Source: Olsenella_L kribbiana (GTDB taxonomy: Bacteria > Actinomycetota > Coriobacteriia > Coriobacteriales > Atopobiaceae). From it: DNA of 64,000 bases. Position 1 is the stretch's first letter. Each line of letters starts with the position of its first letter. The stretch lies in the NCBI RefSeq assembly GCF_036408795.1, contig NZ_JAZGJP010000007.1:1-64000 (forward strand), in the 5' to 3' direction. Below the pieces are notes generated by a model, which was given only the letters and a program-made list of their open reading frames with translations, made no database searches and had not been told where the DNA came from. Shown piece after piece: positions 43,868-51,528 of this stretch. The position numbers and the translations under genes are program-made.

Positions 43868-45184
43868 TCAGGATTCGTAATGAAGAGCCCCGAGAAGGAA
43901 TATCGGTACGTAGAGCACGTTGTCCTTTGCGAAGATATTCGATTCGGCAAAGACGTAGGCATTGTCGATTGAATACTCAGGCACTTCGAGTGCATGACTG
44001 AGCGCTGAATGTGTCAAATACGATCCACCTGGCTTTATCTCAATCGCATCGATTGCACCATCCTGGTGCTCTGCCAAGAAATCGAGCTTTCCGATTTTCT
44101 TGGATGTGAAATAGCGCAGCGAGAATCCATGTGCTGCAAGCTCCTGTGCCGCGAATGCTTCATAGGCAGCACTCATGTTGACGGTTGCCTTTCCGTCGAG
44201 CAGGCCCTGATAGCTGTTCTTTGGCAATGCTGCAGCAAGCATTCCGGCATCAAGGTAGAAGAGCTTGAACTTGTTGCGCTCTTCGTTAGCTAGAAGCGGC
44301 GCAGTAGGGGCGACGACATTGTAGACTGCCAAGGCGACACCCGCCTGTACAAGCCAGAGGAACTGAGTCTCTACCTGCGTGAAGCGCTTGACGCCCTTGA
44401 TCGAGCCCAGATTGAAGCGGCGTGTCCTGGAGAGCGCTTGGCTTGGAATCAAGTCGTAGATCTCCCGAATGGTCAGACGCAGCTCAGGTGGTGCGTACTT
44501 CGTGATATCGAGCCGGTAGAGGCTATGCAGGTCCTGCTGGACCGTTCGGACAGAGTCGATATTGTTTGTAGCGAGGAAGGTATTCACGGCATCAGGCATT
44601 CCGCCGACCATAAGATAGCGGTGGAAGAGATCGAGCAGCCTTGTGTAGAGGAATTCAGGCAGAGCACGTCTTTCCTCGAAGCATTGAACGGCCTGTTGAT
44701 ATATCGCTTCATTGAGACCATTGGCCCAGCAGAATTCCTCGAAATCGAGAGGATACATCTGCACCTTCGTGACATAGCCGACGGGCAGGGAATCGATCGA
44801 ATCGAGGCGCACACCGAGGAGGGAACCGGTGAGTATGAACCGATACGTGCCTTTCTGAACCAGATATTTGATATAGGTGACGATGCTGGGGCATTCCTGC
44901 ACCTCGTCGATGATGATGGCAGTCTTGTTCGGCACGAGAGGAGACGTTGCAGCTACGGACATGCGCAGTTCGAGATCGTCCGCACTCTTGGCGGCGGAGA
45001 ATGAGTCTCGTATATCAGCATTCTCGATTAGGTCGAATTTCATGACATTCTCGAAATGGTCGCTGCAGAAGGCATCAACCAGATAGCTCTTGCCAACCTG
45101 GCGCGCACCCATGACAAGAAGCGCTTTCATGGAAGGTGCTTCGAGCCAGCTTTCGAAGAGCCTATAGGCTTTCCTTTTGAGCAT
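43868..45184 (-). CDS. AAA ATPase with DUF4143 nuclease-like domain (copy 2)
   Basis: The 438-residue protein has Walker A GARQVGKSY, Walker B AIIIDEVQE, and a C-terminal DUF4143 domain with KLDFLAEHQ and DAIEIKPG, the PD-(D/E)xK-like core. It is a distant homologue of the ATPase at 34620-35921. The start at 45184 follows GGAGAAG. The gene lies between lacI and a second copy of the lacI 3' end, and its promoter DNA is strikingly AT-rich. The role is unknown; its placement suggests a mobile cargo gene. Confidence 0.85.
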   Translation of the reverse strand: MLKRKAYRLFESWLEAPSMKALLVMGARQVGKSYLVDAFCSDHFENVMKFDLIENADIRDSFSAAKSADDLELRMSVAATSPLVPNKTAIIIDEVQECPSIVTYIKYLVQKGTYRFILTGSLLGVRLDSIDSLPVGYVTKVQMYPLDFEEFCWANGLNEAIYQQAVQCFEERRALPEFLYTRLLDLFHRYLMVGGMPDAVNTFLATNNIDSVRTVQQDLHSLYRLDITKYAPPELRLTIREIYDLIPSQALSRTRRFNLGSIKGVKRFTQVETQFLWLVQAGVALAVYNVVAPTAPLLANEERNKFKLFYLDAGMLAAALPKNSYQGLLDGKATVNMSAAYEAFAAQELAAHGFSLRYFTSKKIGKLDFLAEHQDGAIDAIEIKPGGSYLTHSALSHALEVPEYSIDNAYVFAESNIFAKDNVLYVPIFLLGALHYES

Positions 45185-45232
45185 CCTGCTTCTCCGCTTC
45201 GTAAGACACAAATGCGTAAATTTAAATCAGAG

Positions 45233-45283
45233 TATATGACAAAAATCCTAAATTTATATTCTTGATATATTGCAAAAATCCAA
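45233..45283 (-). repeat. Direct repeat pair in the ATPase promoter region
   Basis: TATATGACAAAAATCCTA (45233-45250) and TATATTGCAAAAATCCAA (45266-45283) are 33 bases apart, about three helical turns, so a protein could bind both on one DNA face. They lie 50-100 bases upstream of the ATPase start, in AT-rich DNA. Confidence 0.5.
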
Positions 45284-45408
45284 GATTTCAAAGATATGCA
45301 AGCCAACATCTCTTGCTTTCTGCCGATAGCTGAGCTTGGAAAGGATGGATAAACAACGCTCGTGTGCGCTCGCTGACCTGGCACTCAGAGGCCTCCGAGA
45401 AAATGACA

Positions 45409-45439
45409 CAGCCTCCTTTCCTGAAGGGAGAGGAGGCTG
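45409..45439. terminator. Terminator of lacI
   Basis: CAGCCTCCT (45409-45417) pairs with AGGAGGCTG (45431-45439). On the minus strand it lies 26 bases after the lacI stop. Confidence 0.6.
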
Positions 45440-45464
45440 CTTCATGGATAATCTGGCAATTGGA

Positions 45465-46481
45465 CTACAAAGTGCTCTGTCCCCATTGCACAGTGCAGGG
45501 GAGGACCTGGTGCGGATCGATCTTGCCGGCACCGCTGATGAGGTCAAGGAGAATCTTTGCCGCCTCGACGCCCTCTTCAAAGGCAGGCTGCGCGATGACA
45601 GAGGCGCTTGGAGAGGCGACTGCTGCCCAGTCGGTGTTGTCGAAGCCCAGAAGGCCTACCTCTTCCGGCATGCGTCCATAGAAGTCGCGCATAGCGACAT
45701 AGATGTCGGGCAGGGCCCAGCAGTTCGGAGCGAAGACGAGCGTCGGCACCGTGCATTCGTCGAGCTGCTCATGCAGCCATGCCGTGAGCCCCTCTTGAGG
45801 CACACCCCTGTCGGGAATCACGAAGTGCTCGGAGGGGAGGCCCAGGGCTTCGATCGTATCGGTTGTGCCCTGGAGGCGTTCGGTCCTCGAGCTCAGAAGC
45901 TGCGGCTCTGCCGCCACGACGAGCACGCGCTCATAGCCTTTGGCAAGCACCTCGGAGAGGGCCCGCTTCGTGGCTTCGTAATTGTCGGTCTTGACCCAGC
46001 TTGCCGTGTAGTCATAGTACTTGGAGTCGAAGAAGACGAGCTTCTTGCCGGAGCTTCCGATCGCCTCTGCCACTTCGCGGAAGCGTGCGGTCGGCTGCAC
46101 GATGAAGCCATCCACCCCGACCGAGATGAGGCGGTCGATCAGGGCATGCTCGTTGTCGCGGTCGAAGTTTGAGCTCGATATCAGAAGGCGGTATCCTGCC
46201 TCGCTTGCCACCGAGTCGATGCCTTTCACAATCTGGTTCGAGAAGTGGTTCGCGATGTCGCCGACGACGACGCCTATCAGATAGGTCTGCTTTGCATTCA
46301 TGCTGCGCGCCAAGGGGCTCGGCTCATAGCCGGTCTCGCGGATGACCTGGCCGATCCTGTCATGGGTCTCCTTCGACATGCGGTCGGTGTGCCCATTGAG
46401 ATAGAAGGAGACCGTCGTCTTCGATGTTCCGGCAAGTCGGGCAATCTCTGTGATCGTGACACGCTTCTTGGTGGCTGGCAT
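45465..46481 (-). CDS. LacI-family regulator of the glucuronide locus
   Basis: The 338-residue protein has an N-terminal LacI helix-turn-helix (VTITEIARLAGTSKTTVSFYLNG) and a periplasmic-binding-protein-like sensor domain. It is encoded next to the isomerase, reductase and beta-glucuronidase genes. Related operator-like sequences (GCAAACGGTTTAGTAAACC type) lie before lacI itself, before the reductase gene and, as a half-site, before the PTS gene, so it probably represses all of them. Its last 35 codons are duplicated at 43684-43791. Confidence 0.9.
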   Translation of the reverse strand: MPATKKRVTITEIARLAGTSKTTVSFYLNGHTDRMSKETHDRIGQVIRETGYEPSPLARSMNAKQTYLIGVVVGDIANHFSNQIVKGIDSVASEAGYRLLISSSNFDRDNEHALIDRLISVGVDGFIVQPTARFREVAEAIGSSGKKLVFFDSKYYDYTASWVKTDNYEATKRALSEVLAKGYERVLVVAAEPQLLSSRTERLQGTTDTIEALGLPSEHFVIPDRGVPQEGLTAWLHEQLDECTVPTLVFAPNCWALPDIYVAMRDFYGRMPEEVGLLGFDNTDWAAVASPSASVIAQPAFEEGVEAAKILLDLISGAGKIDPHQVLPCTVQWGQSTL

Positions 46482-46497
46482 GGTGCTTCCTTGGGAT

Positions 46498-46516
46498 GCA
46501 AACGGTTTAGTAAACC
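46498..46516. promoter_or_regulatory. LacI operator upstream of lacI
   Basis: GCAAACGGTTTAGTAAACC contains the perfect palindrome GGTTTA-G-TAAACC. It is 17 bases from the lacI start codon, which suggests autoregulation. Confidence 0.6.
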
Positions 46517-46524
46517 AATAATAG

Positions 46525-46562
46525 CATGGGACACGGAGAAGTCATGCTTCCCGTGTCCCATG
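46525..46562. terminator. Terminator of the isomerase operon
   Basis: CATGGGACACGG (46525-46536) pairs perfectly with CCGTGTCCCATG (46551-46562), just beyond the isomerase stop on the minus strand. Confidence 0.75.
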
Positions 46563-46583
46563 GATGATGCTCTGCAGCAGCTG

Positions 46584-47222
46584 CTAGGCGAGAATCTCCT
46601 TGACGGCTGCAATGACCTCGGCATCCGTTGCCTCAGCGAAGAAGTACTCCTGGAAGTGCTCGCCTGCGAAGGCACCCTTCACGAGGTCGCGGTCGAGGTC
46701 GCGCAGGAGCTCCGTGAACGGACGGAAGTTCGTGGCGCGCACCGCATCGAGGATCTTCTTGTTGCGCTGCTCGGGCTCGACGCGCTCTGCCGGATAGCCA
46801 TTGCCGGAGCCGAAGCCGAAGAGCTTCTCGAACGTGTACTCGAGGTTGAGCTCCTGGCCCCAGCCGTTCTTGAGGGCGAAGGGCATGGCCACGGCGTTGC
46901 CGTCATTGATCTGGGCGAAGGTGTAGGCATCGAGCGGATCCTCGACGTGTCCGCAGATGACGCCGGGGAAGGAGTTGAGCGCGAGCATGGCGCCTTCCCC
47001 GGTGCCGCAGCCGGTGACCACATAATCTGCTGCCTTGCCGTTCAGAAGCGTTGCGGCAAGGATGCCGTTCTGGACATAGGTGAGCTGGGCAGCGTCGTCT
47101 GCGGCATACATGCCGTAGTTGAAGACCTTATGTCCCATCGGCTCTGTGACCTTGCGCAGTGCCTTCTCGATCATGGCATTCTTTGCTGCCTGGCTGTTCT
47201 CGTTGATAAGGGCGATTCTCAT
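46584..47222 (-). CDS. dhuI: RpiB/LacAB-type isomerase, DhuI-like
   Basis: The 212-residue protein is of the RpiB/LacA/LacB fold and starts MRIALINENSQAAKN, with FNYGMY, QLTYVQNG and VVTGCGTGEGAMLALNSFPG. This is the pattern of streptococcal DhuI, the isomerase for the unsaturated uronate (DHU) made in glycosaminoglycan breakdown. Here it follows a DhuD-like reductase and a beta-glucuronidase. Its substrate may be DHU, or glucuronate/fructuronate-type uronic acids. It is the second gene after the LacI-type operator before the reductase, with a GC-rich hairpin between the two genes. Confidence 0.75.
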   Translation of the reverse strand: MRIALINENSQAAKNAMIEKALRKVTEPMGHKVFNYGMYAADDAAQLTYVQNGILAATLLNGKAADYVVTGCGTGEGAMLALNSFPGVICGHVEDPLDAYTFAQINDGNAVAMPFALKNGWGQELNLEYTFEKLFGFGSGNGYPAERVEPEQRNKKILDAVRATNFRPFTELLRDLDRDLVKGAFAGEHFQEYFFAEATDAEVIAAVKEILA

Positions 47223-47262
47223 GATGGTGTGCCTTTCATGCTTGAAGGTTGTTCTGAGGGAG

Positions 47263-47289
47263 GCGGGCGCCAGGGGGAGAGGCGCCCGC
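47263..47289 (-). promoter_or_regulatory. Intercistronic hairpin
   Basis: GCGGGCGCC (47263-47271) pairs perfectly with GGCGCCCGC (47281-47289), between the reductase stop and the isomerase ribosome binding site. It may stabilise the upstream mRNA or lower downstream expression. Confidence 0.5.
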
Positions 47290-47298
47290 CCCGTGGCG

Positions 47299-48117
47299 CT
47301 ACTGCGGCTGCTTGCCGATGTAGGCGAGGATGCCGCCATCCACATAGAGGATGTGGCCGTTCACGAAGTTCGAAGCGTCGGAAGCAAGGAAGACGGCCGG
47401 GCCCTTGAGGTCCTCGGGCGTGCCCCAGCGTCCTGCCGGCGTCTTTGCGCAGATGAACTGGTCGAAGGGATGGCGGGAGCCATCAGGCTGGATCTCGCGC
47501 AGCGGGGCGGTCTGCGGCGTTGCGATGTAGCCCGGCCCGATGCCGTTGCACTGGATGTTCGCGCCGCCGAACTCGGAGCAGATGTTCTTCGTGAGCATCT
47601 TGAGGCCGCCCTTGGCTGCCGTGTAGCCGGCAATGGTCTCACGTCCCAGCTCGCTCATCATCGAGCAGATGTTGATGATCTTGCCGTGACCCTTCTCGAT
47701 CATGCCCGGGATGCATGCCTTTGCCATGATGAACGGTCCGACAAGGTCGATATCGACGACCTGGCGGTAGTCCTCGACGGACATGTCGAGCATCGGGATG
47801 CGCTTGATGATGCCGGCATTGTTCACGAGGATGTCAGGCGTCGTGCCGAAGGTCTCAGAGATCTTGTCCATGAGGCCCTTGACCTGATCCTCGACCGTGA
47901 CATCGGCCACGAAGCCATGGGCTGTGATGCCGAGCTCCTTATACTTCTTCTCGGCCTCGTCGATGCGCTCCTGACGGCGGTCATTGAAGGCGATCTTGGC
48001 GCCAGCCTGTGCAAGTGCCGTCGCGATGGCAAAGCCGATGCCGTAGGTGGCACCGGTCACGAGGGCAAGCTTTCCCTCGAGGGAGAAGCTCTTCTGGGGG
48101 TCGAATCTCTCTTCCAT
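47299..48117 (-). CDS. dhuD: SDR reductase, gluconate 5-dehydrogenase/DhuD-like
   Basis: The 272-residue SDR has cofactor motif TGATYGIGFAI, NNAG in LVNNAGIIKR, and the catalytic GYTAAKGG. It matches enzymes annotated as gluconate 5-dehydrogenase, the group to which streptococcal DhuD (3-deoxy-hexulosonate-forming reductase in unsaturated uronate breakdown) belongs. It is encoded with a DhuI-like isomerase and UidA. It should reduce a keto-uronate with NAD(P)H. A LacI-type operator lies about 50 bases before its start, GGAGG precedes the ATG. Confidence 0.75.
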   Translation of the reverse strand: MEERFDPQKSFSLEGKLALVTGATYGIGFAIATALAQAGAKIAFNDRRQERIDEAEKKYKELGITAHGFVADVTVEDQVKGLMDKISETFGTTPDILVNNAGIIKRIPMLDMSVEDYRQVVDIDLVGPFIMAKACIPGMIEKGHGKIINICSMMSELGRETIAGYTAAKGGLKMLTKNICSEFGGANIQCNGIGPGYIATPQTAPLREIQPDGSRHPFDQFICAKTPAGRWGTPEDLKGPAVFLASDASNFVNGHILYVDGGILAYIGKQPQ

Positions 48118-48167
48118 CCATATCCTCCTAGAGGTCTCATATCAGCGTTCCTGCTGTGCAATTCTGA

Positions 48168-48188
48168 TAGTAAACCAGTTTTGCAAAC
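48168..48188. promoter_or_regulatory. LacI operator upstream of the dhuD-dhuI genes
   Basis: TAGTAAACCAGTTTTGCAAAC, read on the minus strand, is GTTTGCAAAACTGGTTTAC..., close to the lacI site. It is about 50 bases before the reductase start. Confidence 0.5.
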
Positions 48189-48290
48189 TTGCAAGAGAGC
48201 AAATGCCTGATCCGGAGAAATTGACTGGAAAGTTTGGTATCAGCCACGTGTTATGCAGAAAGGATGCCTATGCATCTCATCGGGCTAGTA

Positions 48291-48309
48291 GCAAAACGGT
48301 TTAATAAAC
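48291..48309. promoter_or_regulatory. Second LacI-type site in the uidA-dhuD gap
   Basis: GCAAAACGGTTTAATAAAC differs from the lacI-proximal site by an added A and one substitution. With the site at 48168-48188, about 120 bases away, it could allow looping. Confidence 0.5.
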
Positions 48310-48372
48310 AGGCAGAGCAGGACACAGGGAGCCCCTGTGCGGGCGCGCAGAGATCCTGGCCAAGGACAGGAC

Positions 48373-48408
48373 AAGGAGCCCTGCCGGCATGGGCCAGCAG
48401 GGCTCCTT
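48373..48408. terminator. Terminator of uidA
   Basis: AAGGAGCCCTGC (48373-48384) pairs perfectly with GCAGGGCTCCTT (48397-48408), downstream of uidA on the minus strand. Confidence 0.75.
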
Positions 48409-48437
48409 GGACACATCACGCTGCTACAGCAGCTCTC

Positions 48438-50288
48438 TCAGCGTTCGGGGACGAAGCCATCCGAGTAGTCGGGCTTTGCGAGCCAGCGCTTCCTCAGAAG
48501 GAAGGCAACGGCCTTGGGCTGGCGGTCGCGGGTGAAGGCGCCCTTCCTGTTGCCATCGACTCTCATGATGCCCTCGGTGGTCTGGAAGTCGCAGAGGTTC
48601 CAGGGCTGCTCTCCGCAGATCCAGTCGAAGGAGTCGAAGATCCTGTGCTGGAGCTCGAAGAACTCGAGCTGGTACTCCTCGCTCCACATGACGCTCGGCA
48701 GCTTGTGCACTCCCGCCATGGTATCGGTGCCGTACTCGGTGAACATGAAGGGCTTGTCAGGCTCGAGCTCCTCCCACTTGTGGAGCTCCTCTGTAAGGAT
48801 CTGCTCGGCATCCTGGATGCGCGGGCCGCCCGACACATACCACCCGTCATAGCGGTTGAGCATCATGAAGTCAGCAAGATGGGTGCATTTGTCGATGCCG
48901 GCACGGCACCGGGTGACATTCGTGTAGCTGCGCGGGCGCTTCTGCGGGTCGAGCTCGAGAGCGCGGGCAAAGACCTTCTCGGCGTAGGGGACGGCTGCCT
49001 CGGAGGAGAAGTCGGGCTCGTTGAAGAGCGACCAGGCACAGACGCTTGCATGGCGCTTGTCGCGCTCGATGAGCTCTTCCACAGCCGCAAGATGTGCCGG
49101 CAGGGTCTTTTCCTGCACGGCAGGATCGTCGAAGAAGGTGGCGCCCTGCGCCTTGGTCGTGGCATCGGCGAAGTTCTTGGTCGAGCGCAGCATGCCGACA
49201 GCGGCTACCTCGTCGATTACGAAGAAGCCTTCGCGGTCTGCCTCGTAGAGCTGCTCCTCCGCATAGGGGTAGTGGCTCGTGCGGAAGGAGTTTGCGCCCA
49301 TCCACTTCAGGAGCTCGAAGTCGCGGTGATTCACGACAGGATCCGTGCCCCTGCCATGGACCGGCGAATCCTCGTGGCGCCCGAAGCCCTTGAGGTAGAC
49401 CGGGTGGCCATTGACGAGGATCTGGCGGTGCAAGATCTCGACGGTCCTGAGCCCGATCTCGTCGTACCACTCGTCGACGAGCGTGTCATCGTCCCAGATC
49501 TGCACGGAGAACGTATAGAGATAGGCAGCGCGCAGGTTCCAGAGATGGGCAGATTCGATTTCGATTGTGCCGGCAGAGCCCACAGCCGAGGCGACCTCGT
49601 CTCCGTCCTCGTCGAGAACATGCACCTCGACGCGGTGGGTGCCTGTCGTGCACACCGTGTAGCTGACACGGGCCGTGGAGCCACCGTCTGCCTGGGGCAC
49701 GATCTCGGTCGTGACCGCAAAGTCCTCGATGCGCTCTTTTGGGGTGGCAAGCAGGCGTACCGTGCGGTTCAGACCGCTGTAGTTGAAGAAGTCGAAGTAG
49801 GGCGCGCAGATCTTCGTGCCATCGCGCAGCGTCGCCGTGCCGCCACAGGGGATGGTTTGCTCGGTGAGCTCGTTGTTGACAAGGACGGCGACCGTATTCC
49901 AGTCGTTGTACCGCACGTGCCCATTGAGATGGGCCACGAAGGGCGTGAAGCCCCCTTCGTGGGAGGCGACCTCGTCCCCGTTCACGAAGACCCGTGCACG
50001 GTGCGTCGCGGCATCGAAGCGGATGTCGAGCTCCTTGTCCTGCCACTCGCCGGGGATGAAGACCTTCCTGAGATACCAGAAGTCGCCGTAGTACTCGCGG
50101 CTCGCCTTGTCGGTGAAGATGTCGTTGAAGCTGGCAGGCACCGGCATCTCGATCGGGTCGGGGAGGCCTGTGGCCCACCCCTGGGAGACTCCCTGGCGCT
50201 CGGGATCGAACTGGAAGTCCCAGACGCCCGAGAGGTCCTCGATGCGGCGGGTGCGCGTGATGCGCGGATAGAGCGATGCAAAAGACAT
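48438..50288 (-). CDS. uidA: Beta-glucuronidase (GH2)
   Basis: A 616-residue GH2 enzyme. The acid/base Glu is in WSLFNEPDF and the nucleophile Glu in FTEYGTDT. The N-x-K motif that recognises the glucuronate carboxylate is NRK in GNRKGAFTRDRQPK, so glucuronidase rather than galactosidase activity is well supported. No signal peptide is seen, so it acts in the cytosol on imported glucuronides. AAAGG precedes the ATG at 50288. It is divergent from an AraC regulator, and a PTS permease is 1.2 kb further on. Confidence 0.95.
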   Translation of the reverse strand: MSFASLYPRITRTRRIEDLSGVWDFQFDPERQGVSQGWATGLPDPIEMPVPASFNDIFTDKASREYYGDFWYLRKVFIPGEWQDKELDIRFDAATHRARVFVNGDEVASHEGGFTPFVAHLNGHVRYNDWNTVAVLVNNELTEQTIPCGGTATLRDGTKICAPYFDFFNYSGLNRTVRLLATPKERIEDFAVTTEIVPQADGGSTARVSYTVCTTGTHRVEVHVLDEDGDEVASAVGSAGTIEIESAHLWNLRAAYLYTFSVQIWDDDTLVDEWYDEIGLRTVEILHRQILVNGHPVYLKGFGRHEDSPVHGRGTDPVVNHRDFELLKWMGANSFRTSHYPYAEEQLYEADREGFFVIDEVAAVGMLRSTKNFADATTKAQGATFFDDPAVQEKTLPAHLAAVEELIERDKRHASVCAWSLFNEPDFSSEAAVPYAEKVFARALELDPQKRPRSYTNVTRCRAGIDKCTHLADFMMLNRYDGWYVSGGPRIQDAEQILTEELHKWEELEPDKPFMFTEYGTDTMAGVHKLPSVMWSEEYQLEFFELQHRIFDSFDWICGEQPWNLCDFQTTEGIMRVDGNRKGAFTRDRQPKAVAFLLRKRWLAKPDYSDGFVPER

Positions 50289-50465
50289 TTCGGAACCTTT
50301 CTTGTTGTACAGGCCCTGGTCCGTGGCGTGAGCGGGTGTGGCCCGAGGTAGTATGGGGCAAGTATTGCAGATTGGATCTTGATGGCTTGACGCAGGGCCA
50401 GGATATGCGCATTCGGTCATGGCTGTTCCGCATCAGGTCCCTTCTCGGAAAGGTATGGTGGAGCC

Positions 50466-51476
50466 GTGACGCCCGAAGAGCTCGACAGGCAGCTGAGGAC
50501 GCTTTCCGACCATGAGCGGCTCTACCGCGAAGGAGCTGTCCCTGCGCCCGAGCAGCGCCGGTTCGTGGAGGTTGGCGGCCAGCAGGTCATGCTCTCGCGC
50601 TTCCATGCAGGAAAGCCGGGGACTTTTGGCATCCCGTCTGCGTTCATCCGTGCCAAGCGCCACTCCCGTTTCCGGAACTACCCGCTGCATATGCATGACT
50701 TCGTCGAGCTTGCCTACATGTATAGCGGGCATTGCCTCGAGGTCGTGAACGACGGGATACTCGACGTGGCGAAAGGGCAGGTGCTGCTCGTCGACTCCGA
50801 CACTGTCCACACGATACAGCCGCTTTCCGAAGACGATATCCTCGTGAATGTCCAGATCGACAAGCGCTACTTCGATACGAGCTTTTTCAGCAGGTTCGAC
50901 TCGGACAGCATCGTGACCTCCTTCTTCGTGCGCTCGATCTCGAAAGGGGCAGCGCATGACAGCTTCATCCTGTTTCCTTCCCAGGAAAGCCGCCGCCTTC
51001 CGCTCTTCATGAACGAGCTCCTCTGCGAGGCATTCGATCCTTCGCCGCGTTCGGAGGAGATGGCAGATGCGCTGCTGACGCTCGTGCTTGCAGAGCTCGT
51101 GAACGTCTGCGAGCAGAATGCCAGCTCGGGGACAGCGCCGATCGCGAGTCCGGCACTCGATGTGCTGCGCTACATAGAGGCCAACTACCGTACCTGCACG
51201 CTTTCCGGGTGTGCCCGCGAGCTCGGCATGAGCACGAGCTATATCACGAAGATGCTCAGGTCCGAGTGCGGCCAGACCTTCAAGGAGCTGGTCCAGAAGC
51301 AGCGCATCATGGTCGCCGAGCGCCTGATTGCAGGAGGCGTGTCCTCCATTGCGGATGTGGCGTCAGAAGTCGGCTATCAGAACATGAGCTACTTCTACAA
51401 GATCTTCGAGCGCGAGTGCGGCATGCTTCCGGGTGCCTGGCGTCAGCACTGCCTCGAGCAGGCGCAGAACAGATAG
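50466..51476 (+). CDS. AraC-family regulator with cupin sensor
   Basis: The 336-residue protein has an N-terminal cupin (HSRFRNYPLHMHDFVELAYMY) and a C-terminal AraC domain (LSGCARELGMSTSYITKML, then SEVGYQNMSYFYKIFERECG). It likely senses a sugar or glucuronide and activates uidA and/or the PTS gene. The start is GTG 50466 after GGTGGAG; the upstream region is shared with uidA. A TTGACG box at 50383-50388 may be its -35. Confidence 0.85.
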   Translation: MTPEELDRQLRTLSDHERLYREGAVPAPEQRRFVEVGGQQVMLSRFHAGKPGTFGIPSAFIRAKRHSRFRNYPLHMHDFVELAYMYSGHCLEVVNDGILDVAKGQVLLVDSDTVHTIQPLSEDDILVNVQIDKRYFDTSFFSRFDSDSIVTSFFVRSISKGAAHDSFILFPSQESRRLPLFMNELLCEAFDPSPRSEEMADALLTLVLAELVNVCEQNASSGTAPIASPALDVLRYIEANYRTCTLSGCARELGMSTSYITKMLRSECGQTFKELVQKQRIMVAERLIAGGVSSIADVASEVGYQNMSYFYKIFERECGMLPGAWRQHCLEQAQNR

Positions 51477-51481
51477 CAGAA

Positions 51482-51511
51482 GCCTGGCAGCAGCGCAGGC
51501 TGCTGCCAGGC
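51482..51511. terminator. Bidirectional terminator between AraC and PTS genes
   Basis: GCCTGGCAGCAG (51482-51493) pairs perfectly with CTGCTGCCAGGC (51500-51511) between the convergent stop codons. Confidence 0.75.
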
Positions 51512-51528
51512 AGGAAATGGGGGCGAAG

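Noticed and set aside
48234..50351. 705-codon plus-strand frame opposite uidA
   Set aside because: uidA on the minus strand has both catalytic Glu motifs and the NRK motif; the plus-strand frame is a compositional artefact.
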